The translations under genes and the position numbers were made by a program. The notes beneath the pieces are model-generated. The model ran no database searches, was not told the origin of the DNA, and saw only the letters and a list, made by a program, of their open reading frames with translations. Positions 52,553-62,038 of a DNA stretch of 64,000 nucleotides are shown here, piece after piece; position 1 is the first letter of the stretch, and each line of letters starts with the position of its first letter. Source of the stretch: Palsa-1447 sp964414785 (GTDB taxonomy: Bacteria > Verrucomicrobiota > Verrucomicrobiia > Opitutales > Opitutaceae); assembly GCA_964414785.1 (NCBI GenBank), contig CAYPXZ010000017.1, positions 11,805 through 75,804 on the forward strand, written 5' to 3'.

Positions 52553-53440
52553 ATGATCCTGCTTCTCCTTGTCTCCCTCATCTGGGCCTTCTCGTTCGGG
52601 CTCGTCAAGGGGTTCGCGGGGCTCGACCCGACCGCGGTCGCGGTCGTGCGGATCGCGATCTCGCTTGCCGTCTTCGCGCCGCTCTTTCGGCCGGGCCGGA
52701 TGTCCCCTGGCCAGATGGCGAGGCTCGCCGCGATCGGCGCCGTCCAGTTCGGGGCCGTCTACGTGCTCTACCTGCGCTCGTACGCCCACCTGCACGCCTA
52801 CGAGGTCGCCCTCTTCACGATCACGACGCCGATCTTCGTCACGATGATCGACGCCCTGGCGCGCGGGGAGTGGCGCGCGCGCTACCTTCTGGCGGCGGCG
52901 CTCTCCGTCGCCGGCGCGGGGGTCGTCCTGTGGAGGGCGCTCGGGGACGCCGACATCGTGGGGGGCTTCGCGCTCGTGCAGCTCTCGAACGTGTGCTTCG
53001 CGGCCGGGCAATTGGCGTGGAGGCGCGAGCGCCTGCGCCTTCCCGAGGGCTCGGGCAACGCCTCGGTCTTCGCGCTCCTGTACGCGGGGGCCCTGGCCCT
53101 CACGCTCGCGGTCGCCCTCTTCACGACAGACTGGCACGCCTTCGCGCCGAGCCGCGCCCAGTGGGCCACGCTCGTCTACCTTGGAGCCGTCGCCTCGGGG
53201 CTCGGCTTCTTCCTGTGGAACGTCGGGTCGGTGCGCGTGAACGCGGGCGCCCTGGCCGCATTCAACAACGCGAAGATCCCGCTCGGGATCGCCTGCTCGC
53301 TCCTTTTCTTCGGAGAGACGGCAAATGTCGCGCGCCTGGTCCTGGGGGGCGCCGTCATGGCGCTCGGGGTCTGGGCCGCCGGCGGGTCGCCGGACGCCCC
53401 CTCCCGGGACCCCGAGGCGGCGGTCGGCCAGGCGACCTGA
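52553..53440 (+). CDS. EamA/DMT-family transporter
   Basis: 295 residues with ten helices. The EamA duplication is present: LLLVSLIWAFSFGLVKGFAG in the first half and SGLGFFLWNVGSVRVNAGALAAFNNAKIPLG in the second. It exports metabolites; substrate unknown. Starts 19 bases after the ABC permease, last of three membrane genes in a row. Its short downstream region (53441-53538) contains a GC-rich stem followed by ATTTTT near 53464, a possible weak terminator, before the glycosidase gene. Confidence 0.88.
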   Translation: MILLLLVSLIWAFSFGLVKGFAGLDPTAVAVVRIAISLAVFAPLFRPGRMSPGQMARLAAIGAVQFGAVYVLYLRSYAHLHAYEVALFTITTPIFVTMIDALARGEWRARYLLAAALSVAGAGVVLWRALGDADIVGGFALVQLSNVCFAAGQLAWRRERLRLPEGSGNASVFALLYAGALALTLAVALFTTDWHAFAPSRAQWATLVYLGAVASGLGFFLWNVGSVRVNAGALAAFNNAKIPLGIACSLLFFGETANVARLVLGGAVMALGVWAAGGSPDAPSRDPEAAVGQAT

Positions 53441-53538
53441 GCGGGCCAGGGCCCCCGTGCGGGATTTTTCGGGGATTTCTAGGTTTCTTCGCGTCAATCG
53501 GCCTAGATGCGGGCAGCAGGGGGCTCATCCTGTTATTG

Positions 53539-56500
53539 ATGCAGGGAACCCTCACCCTACCCGCCCACCCCCGGCTCCGCCGGTGCCTCCTCCTCGCGGC
53601 GCTCGCCCTCCTCGGCCCGCCAGGGCTCTGGGCTGCGGTCGGAGCCAACCACCCGTCCAGCGGCGCCTACTCCGCGGTGAACCCCTCCTCGTGGGCCACG
53701 GCATCGTGGCCGCTTGGCGCGACGTTCACCTCCGGCGCCGGCAGCACGCTCCAAGTCGCGGTGTACTCAGCGAACGCGACGGCAATGGTGCTCGAGATCT
53801 ACCTCGCCGACACCGGGCAGGACGCGGCGTACGACTACTCCATGGTGAAGGGCCCCGACAACATCTGGCGGGCCGCCGTCGCCAATGCGCCCGCCTACAC
53901 CCTCTACGCCCTCAGGGCCTGGGGCCCCAACTGGACCTTCGACGCCTCGTGGGCACGGGGCAACTCGGTTGCCGGATTCATCACCGACTGCGACTCCCTG
54001 GGGAACCGGTTCAATCCGAACAAGGTGCTCTTCGATCCCTATGCGAGGGAGCTCTCCCACAACACCTCCACCCCGGCCATGCAGGCCGCGGGCGAGAACT
54101 ACTCGATGTACACGAGCGGTGGGGTCAACATCGCCTCGTCCCAGACCTACAAGGGTTCCCTATCCGGGGGCGCCACGGTCGACTGCCGCGGCGTCGACAC
54201 CGGGCACTTCGCGCCGAAGGCCGTGGCCTTCGAGGACTCCACCCCCACGGGGCAAAGCCCCGGCCTGAAGCAGAAGGACGCGATCATCTATGAGACCCAC
54301 CTGAAGGGGCTGACGGCCCACCCTTCGAGCGTCAACCTGACGACGCTCCTGAGCGCCTATTCGGGCTTCCAGGACGCGGCGAACGTCCCGGACGCCCTCC
54401 GGGGCACCTACGCCGGTGCGGCCTACATGGCGGGCTACCTGAAGGACCTGGGGTTCAACACGGTCGAATTCCTCCCGGTCCACGAGACCGACAACGCGGC
54501 GGACTCGACGACGGCGCCGACCTCGAGCGGCGGGGGCTACTGGTGCTACTACACCTACGGCTTCTTTGCACCCGACCGCCGGTTCGCGAGCAACCAGGCC
54601 CCCGGCGGGCCCACGGCCGAGTTCAAGGCCATGGTGGCGGCCTTCCACAGGGCCGGGATCGAGGTCTACCTGGACGTGGTGTACAACCACTCGGGCGAGG
54701 GCGGGGTCTGGGACTCGAGCACGGCGGCCCAGGCGGAGATCACCTTCTTCAGGGGGCTCGACAACGCGTCCTACTACACGCTCGTCTCGGGGACCCCCAA
54801 GTACTACTGGGTGAGCACCGGCGTCGGGACGAACATGAACGCCGGGTCGGCGGTCGTCCAGAACCTGGTCACGGACTCGCTCAGCTACTGGTCTGGCACG
54901 ATGGGAATCGACGGATTCCGCTTTGACGAGGCCGTGGAGTTGGGGCGCAACGGCTCCTCCAACTTCTCAAGCTCGGCCCCGCTCCTCGAGTCCATCGCGA
55001 CCCTTGCCGCCACCCGGGGGTTCAAGATCGTGGCGGAGCCCTGGGACGGGAACGACGGGGCCGAGATCGCGAACTTCCCCGCGGGATGGGCCAGCTGGAA
55101 CGGGAACTACCGCGACTCGGTGAGGCAGTACATGACGGGCAACGTGACCGGATACGGGAATGGAGCCGGCGGGCTCGGTTATGCCGACGCCTTCGCCGGC
55201 GACCAGGTGAAGTTCGCCGCCGAGGGCGGCCCCCAGAAGTCCGTCAACATGGTGGTCTGCCATGACGGGTTCAACATGGTCGACCTGGTCAGCTACGGGA
55301 CGCCCCCCTCGAGCTCGAGCCTCCTCTGGCCCTTCGGTCCGGAGCAGGACGGGGGCTCCGACAACAGCTTCTCGTGGGGCGGCAACCCGACGCTGCGCCG
55401 GCAGGCGATCAGGGACTTCTGGACCTACCAGGTCCTCAGCCGCGGCCTGCCGATGATGGTCTGGGGGGATGAGTTCGGACGCACGGTCAACGGCAACAAC
55501 AACTCCTACAACATCGACTCCGTTGCCACCTGGAACAACTACGCGATGATCGCCTCCGCGAGTCCCGACACGGTGCCGACGGGCGACGCGACCGGCGGGA
55601 CCATGCCCTACGACAACAACCTGGGGACCTTCGCCGGGGGCCTTAACCAAAACTTCGCCTTCCTGCAGAACCTCCTGCACCTGCGCGCAGGCCACCCCGC
55701 CTTCCGCCAGGACGACTACTCGGAATCCATCACGTTCGCGAACGCCGACGGGTCGGGGGGATTCACGCAGGTCCAGACGGCCTCGGTCGCGATCACCGTC
55801 CACGGCAGCCAGGTGGGCGACGACGACTTCCTCGTCCTGAGCAACATGGCGTCCTCGGCGGTCACGTACACGGTCCCCGCCTCGCCCTCGGGCACGCATT
55901 GGGCGAAGATCATCGACACGTCGAGCGCCTCCGAGGCGACCGCCAACTTCTGGACGACGGCGGCGGCGGCGAGCGTCAGCGGGACCTGCCCGGTCTCCTC
56001 CCAGTCGATCGTCGTCCTTGAGTCCGTAAACCCGCTGCCGAGCCTCTCGGCGCAGCCCTTCGACGCGACGGTCACGGCGGGGGGCAACGCGACCTTCACC
56101 GTCGCGGCGACCGGCGGGGCGCTCACCTACCAGTGGCAGGAGCAGGTCGGCGGCTCCTCTCCCTGGGAGAACCTCTCCGACGGGGGCGGCCTGAGCGGGA
56201 CCCAGACCGCAACCCTCACCGTCACCGGTGCCTCCGCAGCCATGTCGGGCAGCCAGTTCCGGGTCGTCGTCACCAACGCCAACGGATTTGCGCTCAGCGC
56301 CGCTGCGAGCCTCTACGTCAACACAGGCGGCTCCTCCGTGCGCCTGATCAACCTCTCAACCCGGGCCCAGGTGGGGACGGGCACGAACATCCTGATCCCG
56401 GGCTTTGCGATCTCGGGAAGCGGAACCGAGACCCTCCTTATCCGCGCCGACGGCCCTTCCCTCACCGGCTTCGGGGTCGCCGGCGCCCTGGCGCAGCCGA

Positions 56501-57147
56501 GCCTGCGCGTCCTTGACAACCAGGGCAACGTCGTCGCCTCCAACACCGGCTGGGGCACGAACCCCAACCCCTCCCAGGTCGCAAACGTCGCCGCCCAGGT
56601 GGGCGCCTTCGCGTTCACCCCGGGGAGCGCCGACTGCGCCCTTGTCACCTCGCTGCCCGCGGGACCCTACACGGTGCAGGTCTCCGGAGTCGGGGGCACG
56701 ACCGGGGTCGCGCTCGCCGAGGTCTACGAGGTGTCCTCGAGCGGCACCCGACTGGTCAACATCTCGACCCGCTCGCAGGTCGGAACCGGCGCCAACATCA
56801 TCATCGTCGGCTTTGTCGTCTCCGGGAGCGGGACCGAGCAGCTGCTGGCGCGCGGCGACGGGCCGGGACTGACCGGGTTCGGCGTCTCCGGGGCCCTGGC
56901 GCAGCCGAGCCTGAGTGTCTTCAACAAGGCCGGGACCACGATCGCCTCGAACACGGGCTGGGGCACGAACCCCAACGCGGCCCAGATCGCGAGCATCGCC
57001 TCCGGTGTCGGCGCCTTTGCGCTCGCACCCGGGAGCGCCGACTGCGCCCAGGTGGTCAACCTGCCGGAGGGAAGCTACACGATCCAGGTGTCCGGGGTCG
57101 GCGCAACGACCGGGGTCGCGCTCGCCGAGGCCTACGAGGTCCACTGA
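53539..57147 (+). CDS. Secreted isoamylase/pullulanase-type GH13 enzyme
   Basis: 1202 residues from MQGTLTLPAHPRLRRC with a signal peptide. N-terminal CBM48-like region, then the GH13 barrel: NTVEFLPVHET, IEVYLDVVYNHSGEG, IDGFRFDEAV (nucleophile Asp), FKIVAEPWDG (acid Glu), VVCHDGFNMVDLVSYG (third Asp). An Ig-like domain follows (about 834-930, AQPFDATVTAGGNATFT). Then two tandem repeats of a ~135-residue domain with LIN(L/I)STR-x-QVGTG, GPxLTGFGVxGALAQPSL, VSGVG-TTGVALAE. Cuts alpha-1,6 branches of glycogen- or starch-like glucans. Alone on its strand. Confidence 0.92.
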   Translation: MQGTLTLPAHPRLRRCLLLAALALLGPPGLWAAVGANHPSSGAYSAVNPSSWATASWPLGATFTSGAGSTLQVAVYSANATAMVLEIYLADTGQDAAYDYSMVKGPDNIWRAAVANAPAYTLYALRAWGPNWTFDASWARGNSVAGFITDCDSLGNRFNPNKVLFDPYARELSHNTSTPAMQAAGENYSMYTSGGVNIASSQTYKGSLSGGATVDCRGVDTGHFAPKAVAFEDSTPTGQSPGLKQKDAIIYETHLKGLTAHPSSVNLTTLLSAYSGFQDAANVPDALRGTYAGAAYMAGYLKDLGFNTVEFLPVHETDNAADSTTAPTSSGGGYWCYYTYGFFAPDRRFASNQAPGGPTAEFKAMVAAFHRAGIEVYLDVVYNHSGEGGVWDSSTAAQAEITFFRGLDNASYYTLVSGTPKYYWVSTGVGTNMNAGSAVVQNLVTDSLSYWSGTMGIDGFRFDEAVELGRNGSSNFSSSAPLLESIATLAATRGFKIVAEPWDGNDGAEIANFPAGWASWNGNYRDSVRQYMTGNVTGYGNGAGGLGYADAFAGDQVKFAAEGGPQKSVNMVVCHDGFNMVDLVSYGTPPSSSSLLWPFGPEQDGGSDNSFSWGGNPTLRRQAIRDFWTYQVLSRGLPMMVWGDEFGRTVNGNNNSYNIDSVATWNNYAMIASASPDTVPTGDATGGTMPYDNNLGTFAGGLNQNFAFLQNLLHLRAGHPAFRQDDYSESITFANADGSGGFTQVQTASVAITVHGSQVGDDDFLVLSNMASSAVTYTVPASPSGTHWAKIIDTSSASEATANFWTTAAAASVSGTCPVSSQSIVVLESVNPLPSLSAQPFDATVTAGGNATFTVAATGGALTYQWQEQVGGSSPWENLSDGGGLSGTQTATLTVTGASAAMSGSQFRVVVTNANGFALSAAASLYVNTGGSSVRLINLSTRAQVGTGTNILIPGFAISGSGTETLLIRADGPSLTGFGVAGALAQPSLRVLDNQGNVVASNTGWGTNPNPSQVANVAAQVGAFAFTPGSADCALVTSLPAGPYTVQVSGVGGTTGVALAEVYEVSSSGTRLVNISTRSQVGTGANIIIVGFVVSGSGTEQLLARGDGPGLTGFGVSGALAQPSLSVFNKAGTTIASNTGWGTNPNAAQIASIASGVGAFALAPGSADCAQVVNLPEGSYTIQVSGVGATTGVALAEAYEVH
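56334..57144 (+). repeat. Tandem C-terminal domain duplication in the glycosidase
   Basis: Two copies of about 400 bases, roughly 56334-56732 and 56745-57144, coding for the same domain. They differ at many sites but share LAQPSL and TGWGTNPN and the GSADCA segment. A signal of recent-to-middle-aged duplication; it is typical of Opitutaceae secreted proteins, where it probably serves as a surface attachment or sorting domain (inference). Confidence 0.8.
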
Positions 57148-57157
57148 CCCCCGCCCC

Positions 57158-58591
57158 TTAGTTGAAGTCCAGCCCCCAGGTGCGCCTCGCGTAGCCGTAC
57201 GCGATGGGCTTGACCGACCCGAGGGAGCCCAGGGCCGCCTCGGGTGGGCCCGCCCCGTAGCGGGCCTCGAACGAGAGGATACGCCGGTCGAATTCCGAGA
57301 GGAGCGCCGCCTTGACGTCGGGCTGGACGAAGGCGTGCGCGATCGAGTCCCGGCCCATCGCGACAATCTCCCCCCACGAGAGGTGGTAGAGCGTCACGGC
57401 GGTGTAGTACTCGTCGGTCAGGTTCGAGTCCCACATCCCCCGGTCGTCGGTGTTCAGGCAGACCGGCACCCCCGTCCTCAGGTATTCGGGGAACGGGTGC
57501 TTCGAGAGGTCGGGCACGTAGCCCAGGAGCCGGTTCGAGATGAGGTTCACCTCAACGAGGACCCGGCGCGTCTGCTGCAAAAGGAGCAGGGTCTCCGGGT
57601 CCTTGATCAGGTTGACGCCGTGGCCTATCCGGCTTGCGCCCAAAAGGAGCGTGTCGCGGATGTGCCGGTCGGGCCCGTCCATCTCACCGGCGTGGATCGA
57701 GAGGGCGAGGGTCGGGTACTCGCTCCTGAGTTTGCGGAACGTGTCGAGGAAGCGCGACGGGTAGCCGAAGCCGTTCTCCTCGATTCCCGCCATGTTGAGC
57801 CCGACCCAGAGGTCCCTGTGGGCGTCGACGAACCGGTAGGCCTGCTCAAGGCGCAGCTCGGCGTCCGGCGTGAACCGCAGGATGGTGCGCTGGAAGCGCA
57901 CCGTGACACCGGTCGCGAGCGCGTCGGGGCGCGAGAGCCTCTGCCTGACGAAGGCAACGGCGGCCTCGTCGGGAATCGTCCGGCCGTCGTTGTCCACGAG
58001 CCCCTCGACCACGAACTGCGTCTCGAGGTAGCCGAGGTGCTCGGCGCCGAAGGCCTTCATGTTCTCGACGACGAGCTCGATGACGACCGGCAGGCTCTGG
58101 TTGATCTGGCCCATCCGGGGCCAGATGTGCTGGAAGAACTCAAGCCTCCCGTCGCCCGACCCGTCGAGGCGCATGCCGGCGAGCCAGCCCGCCTTCTCGG
58201 CGGTCGTGAGCTCGGCCAGGGGGACGTATTCCGCCTTCGCTGACTCGGGCAGGAGCTCGTAGGTCTTCCTGCGGATCGTCCGGAAGCGCGCCGTCGGGTC
58301 CACGGCGTCCGGGGAGCCCGTGAACCGGGCGCGCGCGTAGAACGTGTCGCCCCCGTTGCGCATCGGGTCGGTGCAGACCTCGTACATCCATTCCGAGCGG
58401 TTGGCGCCCGCCGCGTGGTTGTGCAGGTCGCCGCCCTTCGGCATGTCGTAGAGGAGCGAGTAGAGCTGCGCGGGAGTCGCCCGCGAGACGAGCTCGTCGA
58501 ACCGGGTTCCGAATTCGGCGGCGCGCGCACCCAGCGCCGCGAGGAATGAAAACGCGACCGCCCTGAGAAGGATCGGGGTTCTTGCGACCAT
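57158..58591 (-). CDS. Secreted adenosine deaminase (ADGF/CECR1-like)
   Basis: 477 residues from MVARTPILLRAVAFSFLAALGARAA at 58591, a signal peptide. Metal and catalytic motifs: GGDLHNHAAGA, SIHAGE, RIGHGV and CLNTDDRGM. Converts adenosine to inosine outside the cell or in the periplasm. It has long insertions relative to cytoplasmic ADA. Starts 50 bases after glmM, so it may be the last gene of the uppP-trpD-glmM group or separate. Ends 10 bases from the convergent glycosidase stop. Confidence 0.88.
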   Translation of the reverse strand: MVARTPILLRAVAFSFLAALGARAAEFGTRFDELVSRATPAQLYSLLYDMPKGGDLHNHAAGANRSEWMYEVCTDPMRNGGDTFYARARFTGSPDAVDPTARFRTIRRKTYELLPESAKAEYVPLAELTTAEKAGWLAGMRLDGSGDGRLEFFQHIWPRMGQINQSLPVVIELVVENMKAFGAEHLGYLETQFVVEGLVDNDGRTIPDEAAVAFVRQRLSRPDALATGVTVRFQRTILRFTPDAELRLEQAYRFVDAHRDLWVGLNMAGIEENGFGYPSRFLDTFRKLRSEYPTLALSIHAGEMDGPDRHIRDTLLLGASRIGHGVNLIKDPETLLLLQQTRRVLVEVNLISNRLLGYVPDLSKHPFPEYLRTGVPVCLNTDDRGMWDSNLTDEYYTAVTLYHLSWGEIVAMGRDSIAHAFVQPDVKAALLSEFDRRILSFEARYGAGPPEAALGSLGSVKPIAYGYARRTWGLDFN

Positions 58592-58641
58592 GGGAAACGC
58601 AACCCCGGGACGGGGCGCATCGCAAGCCATCTTGGATGACC

Positions 58642-59976
58642 CTACAGGACCTCGAGCTCGCCCCTTGCCGCAGCGAGAAGCGAATCCATCCCCTGCCGGA
58701 CGGCAGAGTCCGTCGGGCCCTCGACAAGGAACCGAAGCTTCGACTCCGTACCCGAATACCTCACGAGGACGCGCCCGCCCGAACCCAGCCTGCCCTCCAG
58801 GGAGCGGATGGCGCCCGAGAGGCCCGGGAGCGCGGAGAGTTCCCGCTTCTCGCGCACCCTGAGCGCCATCGAGAGCTGCGGGAAGCGCCTTAAGGCGCCG
58901 CGCAATTGCGAGAGGGGCCGGCCGGTGTCGATCATCACGGAGGCCACCATGAGCGCGGCCGCGAGCCCGTCGCCCGTCGGGCCGAACGCAAAGTTGACGA
59001 TGTGCCCGGAGGATTCGCCGCCGAGCGTCGCCCCCTCACGCCTCATCGCCTCGGCCACGTAGCGGTCGCCGACCGACGCCCTGACGACGCGCCCGCCGGC
59101 CTCGGCAACCGCACGGTCGACGCCCAAGTTGCTCTGGACCGTGACGACGAGCGTCTTCTCCTTGAGTGTCCCGCGCCCGAGCGCATGGACGGCGAGGACG
59201 GTCAGGATCTCGTCGCCGTCGAGGACCTGGCCCAACTCGTCGCACAGCACGCAGCGGTCGCCGTCGCCGTCGTGCGCGACGCCAAGGTGGGCGCCGCCCG
59301 AGAGGACGAGCGCCGAGAGCGCCTGCGGGTGCTCGCTGCCGACACCGAGGTTGATGTTCGAACCGTCGGGCCTGTCGCCGATCGACAAGACCTCGGCCCC
59401 GAGGGCCCGGAACGCCAGCGGGCTTGTCCCCACGGTCGCGCCGTTCGCAGTGTCGAGGGCGACGCGCCAGCCCGCGAGCGAGCCCTTGGGCAGCATGGCC
59501 GCCGCCGCGTCGACGTAGTCGCGGGTGATGTCCTCCCCAGGGACCTCCACCGCGGCGCCGGCCCGCGCGTCCCCGCCGGGACCCTCCATGAACGCCTCGA
59601 TCGCGGCCTCGTCCGCGTCGGAGAGCTTCGCCCCGTCCGGGCCGAAGAACTTGATGCCGTTGTCCGGGGCCGGGTTGTGGGAGGCCGTCACGGCCGCCCC
59701 GAGCGCGGCCCCGCGCAGGCGGACCGCTCTGGAAATCGCCGGGGTCGGGACGACCCCCAGGGACACGGCGCCGCCGACCCCGCGGGCAAAGGCCCGGGAC
59801 AGGGATTCGCCGGAGGCCCGCGTGTCGCGCCCGATGAGGACCTCCCGCGCGGACCCTCCCCTGGATTCGATCCAGCGGGCGGTGGCGGCCCCAAGCCTCC
59901 CAAAGAAGACCTCGTTCACGACCGGGCCGCCGTAGGGGCCCCTGACGCCGTCCGTGCCAAAGTAGAGCCGTTGCAT
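58642..59976 (-). CDS. glmM: Phosphoglucosamine mutase
   Basis: 444 residues. N-terminal YFGTDGVRGPYG, the active-site serine loop VTASHNPAPDNGIKF, the metal loop AHDGDGDRCVL, the substrate loop GGESSGHIV, and the phosphate loop RYSGTE. Converts glucosamine-6-phosphate to glucosamine-1-phosphate for UDP-GlcNAc and so for wall and LPS. Third in a leftward group (uppP, trpD, glmM), 9 bases after trpD. Confidence 0.95.
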   Translation of the reverse strand: MQRLYFGTDGVRGPYGGPVVNEVFFGRLGAATARWIESRGGSAREVLIGRDTRASGESLSRAFARGVGGAVSLGVVPTPAISRAVRLRGAALGAAVTASHNPAPDNGIKFFGPDGAKLSDADEAAIEAFMEGPGGDARAGAAVEVPGEDITRDYVDAAAAMLPKGSLAGWRVALDTANGATVGTSPLAFRALGAEVLSIGDRPDGSNINLGVGSEHPQALSALVLSGGAHLGVAHDGDGDRCVLCDELGQVLDGDEILTVLAVHALGRGTLKEKTLVVTVQSNLGVDRAVAEAGGRVVRASVGDRYVAEAMRREGATLGGESSGHIVNFAFGPTGDGLAAALMVASVMIDTGRPLSQLRGALRRFPQLSMALRVREKRELSALPGLSGAIRSLEGRLGSGGRVLVRYSGTESKLRFLVEGPTDSAVRQGMDSLLAAARGELEVL

Positions 59977-59985
59977 GGGCGTTCC

Positions 59986-61032
59986 CTAGCCTGCGAAAAA
60001 GTCGCGGGTGTGGGAGATCTTTTGCCTGACCGCGCCCCCGAGGAGAAGCTCGCGGGCCTCGACGATCGCCCCGCGCACCTCGGGCCTTGCGCCGGTGACC
60101 CAGAGCGCGGCGGCGCTGTTGAGGGCGATCGTGTCCGCGAGCCCTCGCGGCCCGCCCCCGCCCGCCAGGGCGTTCGCGATGGCAAGGTTTGCCGCGACGT
60201 CGCCGCCCTCGATCTCGGAGAAGGGTGACCGGGCGAGCCCAAACGCCTCGGGCAGCCACTCCCCGCGCACGGAGGCGAGGCGCCCCACCCCGCGTACCAG
60301 GTTTCGGGTCGCCGAGGTGAGCTCGTCTATCCCCTTGCCCTCGTCGATGACGCCGTGGACGGCGAGGCCGGCCGTCGTGCCGAGGGCCTCCAGGGCGTCG
60401 CCCAGCTTCTCAAGGAGCGCCGGCGAGGCGGCTCCCAAGATGATGTGGGCGGGCCGCCCCGGGTTGAGGAGGGGCCCGAGGATGTTGAACACGGTGCGCT
60501 CGCCGCGGGCGGCCAGCATCTTCCTGACGGGCGCGATCCGCCGGAACGCGGGATGCCAGGACGGGGCGAAGAAGAATGCGAACCCGAGGGCCGCCATGGC
60601 GCCCCTCAACTTCTCCGGCGAGGCCTCGAGGCCCACGCCGAGCGCCGCGAAGAGGTCCGCGCTCCCGCACTTGGAGGTGATCCCCCGGTTGCCGTGCTTC
60701 ATGACCGGGACGCCCGCGCAGGCGACGACGAGCGTCACCATGCTGGAGACGTTGAACCCGCCCGCGTGGTCGCCGCCCGTGCCGACGATGTCGATCGCGC
60801 GGGCCGAGACGTCCCCCATGCCGGGGTCCAGCGCCAGGGCACGGAACACCTCGGCGAAGGCAGCGACCTCCGAGGAGGTCTCGCCCTTCGTCGAGAGCGC
60901 GGAGAGGAAGGCGGCCTTCGCCTCGTCCGAGGGATGCTCCGAGGCGAGCGCGGCCGCGGCGCCGCGGACCTCCATTGGGGTCAGGTGGCGGCCGGCGCCA
61001 AGGGAGTCCGTGAGCGGTGCGAGGTCCTGCAT
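59986..61032 (-). CDS. trpD: Anthranilate phosphoribosyltransferase
   Basis: 348 residues. PRPP-loop IVGTGGDHAGGFNVSSM, then KHGNRGITSKCGSADLFAALGV and FFAPSWHPAFRRIAPVRKML, NILGPLLNPG, all in the usual order. Transfers ribose-phosphate to anthranilate in tryptophan synthesis. It is alone: no other trp gene is nearby and it sits between two wall genes. The start is 2 bases after the uppP stop. TrpD2-type relatives share the fold, so the substrate is not certain. Confidence 0.9.
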   Translation of the reverse strand: MQDLAPLTDSLGAGRHLTPMEVRGAAAALASEHPSDEAKAAFLSALSTKGETSSEVAAFAEVFRALALDPGMGDVSARAIDIVGTGGDHAGGFNVSSMVTLVVACAGVPVMKHGNRGITSKCGSADLFAALGVGLEASPEKLRGAMAALGFAFFFAPSWHPAFRRIAPVRKMLAARGERTVFNILGPLLNPGRPAHIILGAASPALLEKLGDALEALGTTAGLAVHGVIDEGKGIDELTSATRNLVRGVGRLASVRGEWLPEAFGLARSPFSEIEGGDVAANLAIANALAGGGGPRGLADTIALNSAAALWVTGARPEVRGAIVEARELLLGGAVRQKISHTRDFFAG

Positions 61033-61034
61033 CT

Positions 61035-61922
61035 CTAGTAGCCCATCCTTGCGAGGGCGCAGATGCCCGCGGCCGCCGCGAAGCAGTAGTAGCCGAAGAG
61101 GTGCCAGCGGCCGTTCTCAAGCCAGCCCGAGAGCCACCGCAGGGCCGCAAGGCCCGCGACAAAGCTGCAGACCATCCCCACGAGGCCGGGGGCGGCGAGG
61201 GCGCCCAGGTGGACGGCGCCGGCCGACGAGGCCCGGGCCTTAACGAGCCTCGCCAGCTCGCGGACGATGACCGGCGGGGTGATGACGACCGCAAGCGCGA
61301 AGCTGAACTCCTCGGAGACGCGCTTCGGGAGGCCGATCAGCATGGAGAAGGAGATCGTCGCCCCGGAGCGCGAGAATCCACGGAACGGGAGGACGACGCC
61401 CTGGACGGCGCCGATCCAGGCGGCCGGGATCAAGGGGACGGCCCTGCCGTCCAGGCCGGGCGAAGTGGACTCGGGCCCGGAGGAGCGGGCCCTAAGGCCC
61501 GCGACCGTGATGACCGCGCCGGAGGCCACGAGCGCGGCGGCGATCAGGTAGAGGTTCGAGAACAGGTCCTCGATGGCGGCGCCAGGCCGGCCGGCCAGGA
61601 GGAACTTTTTCACAAGGACGTTCAGGGCGAGGAACACGGCGGCCGAGGCCAGGGTCGCCAGGGCGATCCGGATCGCGGCGTTCGTGAACGCCGCCGGGCT
61701 CGAGAAGAAGCTCCGCCTCCATGATTTCCAGAAATAGCCGACCACCGCGAACATTGTCCCGGTGTGCAACATGATCAGCAGGAACGTCATCTCAGGGCTC
61801 GAGGGGTCGAGCCTCATGAGCTTCTCGGCAGCGATCACATGGGCCGAACTCGACACCGGAAGCAGCTCGGCCGCGCCCTGAACCAGGCCGAGCACGAAGA
61901 TTTGGAAAAGCGTTGGCGACAT
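61035..61922 (-). CDS. uppP: Undecaprenyl-diphosphatase
   Basis: 295 residues from MSPTLFQIFVLGLVQGAAEL at 61922. BacA/UppP motifs: QGAAELLPVSSSAHV and the second copy in FRGFSRSGATISFSMLIGL, eight helices. Removes the terminal phosphate of undecaprenyl diphosphate so the lipid carrier can be used again in wall synthesis. The hallmark Glu and Arg are both in place. First gene of the leftward group, divergent from rpmF with 116 bases between. Confidence 0.95.
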   Translation of the reverse strand: MSPTLFQIFVLGLVQGAAELLPVSSSAHVIAAEKLMRLDPSSPEMTFLLIMLHTGTMFAVVGYFWKSWRRSFFSSPAAFTNAAIRIALATLASAAVFLALNVLVKKFLLAGRPGAAIEDLFSNLYLIAAALVASGAVITVAGLRARSSGPESTSPGLDGRAVPLIPAAWIGAVQGVVLPFRGFSRSGATISFSMLIGLPKRVSEEFSFALAVVITPPVIVRELARLVKARASSAGAVHLGALAAPGLVGMVCSFVAGLAALRWLSGWLENGRWHLFGYYCFAAAAGICALARMGY

Positions 61923-61985
61923 GGGCTTGCTACTACGTATGGACCCCGGCGTACGGTACAAGATTACTATGCGTTGAGTGTGCGC

Positions 61986-62013
61986 TTGACGGGAGGGCGC
62001 GACGGCCTTTAAA
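61986..62013 (+). promoter_or_regulatory. Candidate sigma-70 type promoter of rpmF-plsX-fabH
   Basis: TTGACG (61986-61991), 16 bases, TTTAAA (62008-62013). It lies 25 bases before the rpmF start. Four of six -10 bases fit; the match is fair. Confidence 0.45.
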
Positions 62014-62038
62014 CGGTCAACCTTTAACCTCCTTCCAA

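Noticed and set aside
53454..53469. Possible terminator after the EamA gene (CCCGTGCGGG then ATTTTT)
   Set aside because: The stem is only three or four pairs with a tight loop, so it is mentioned in the gene entry only.
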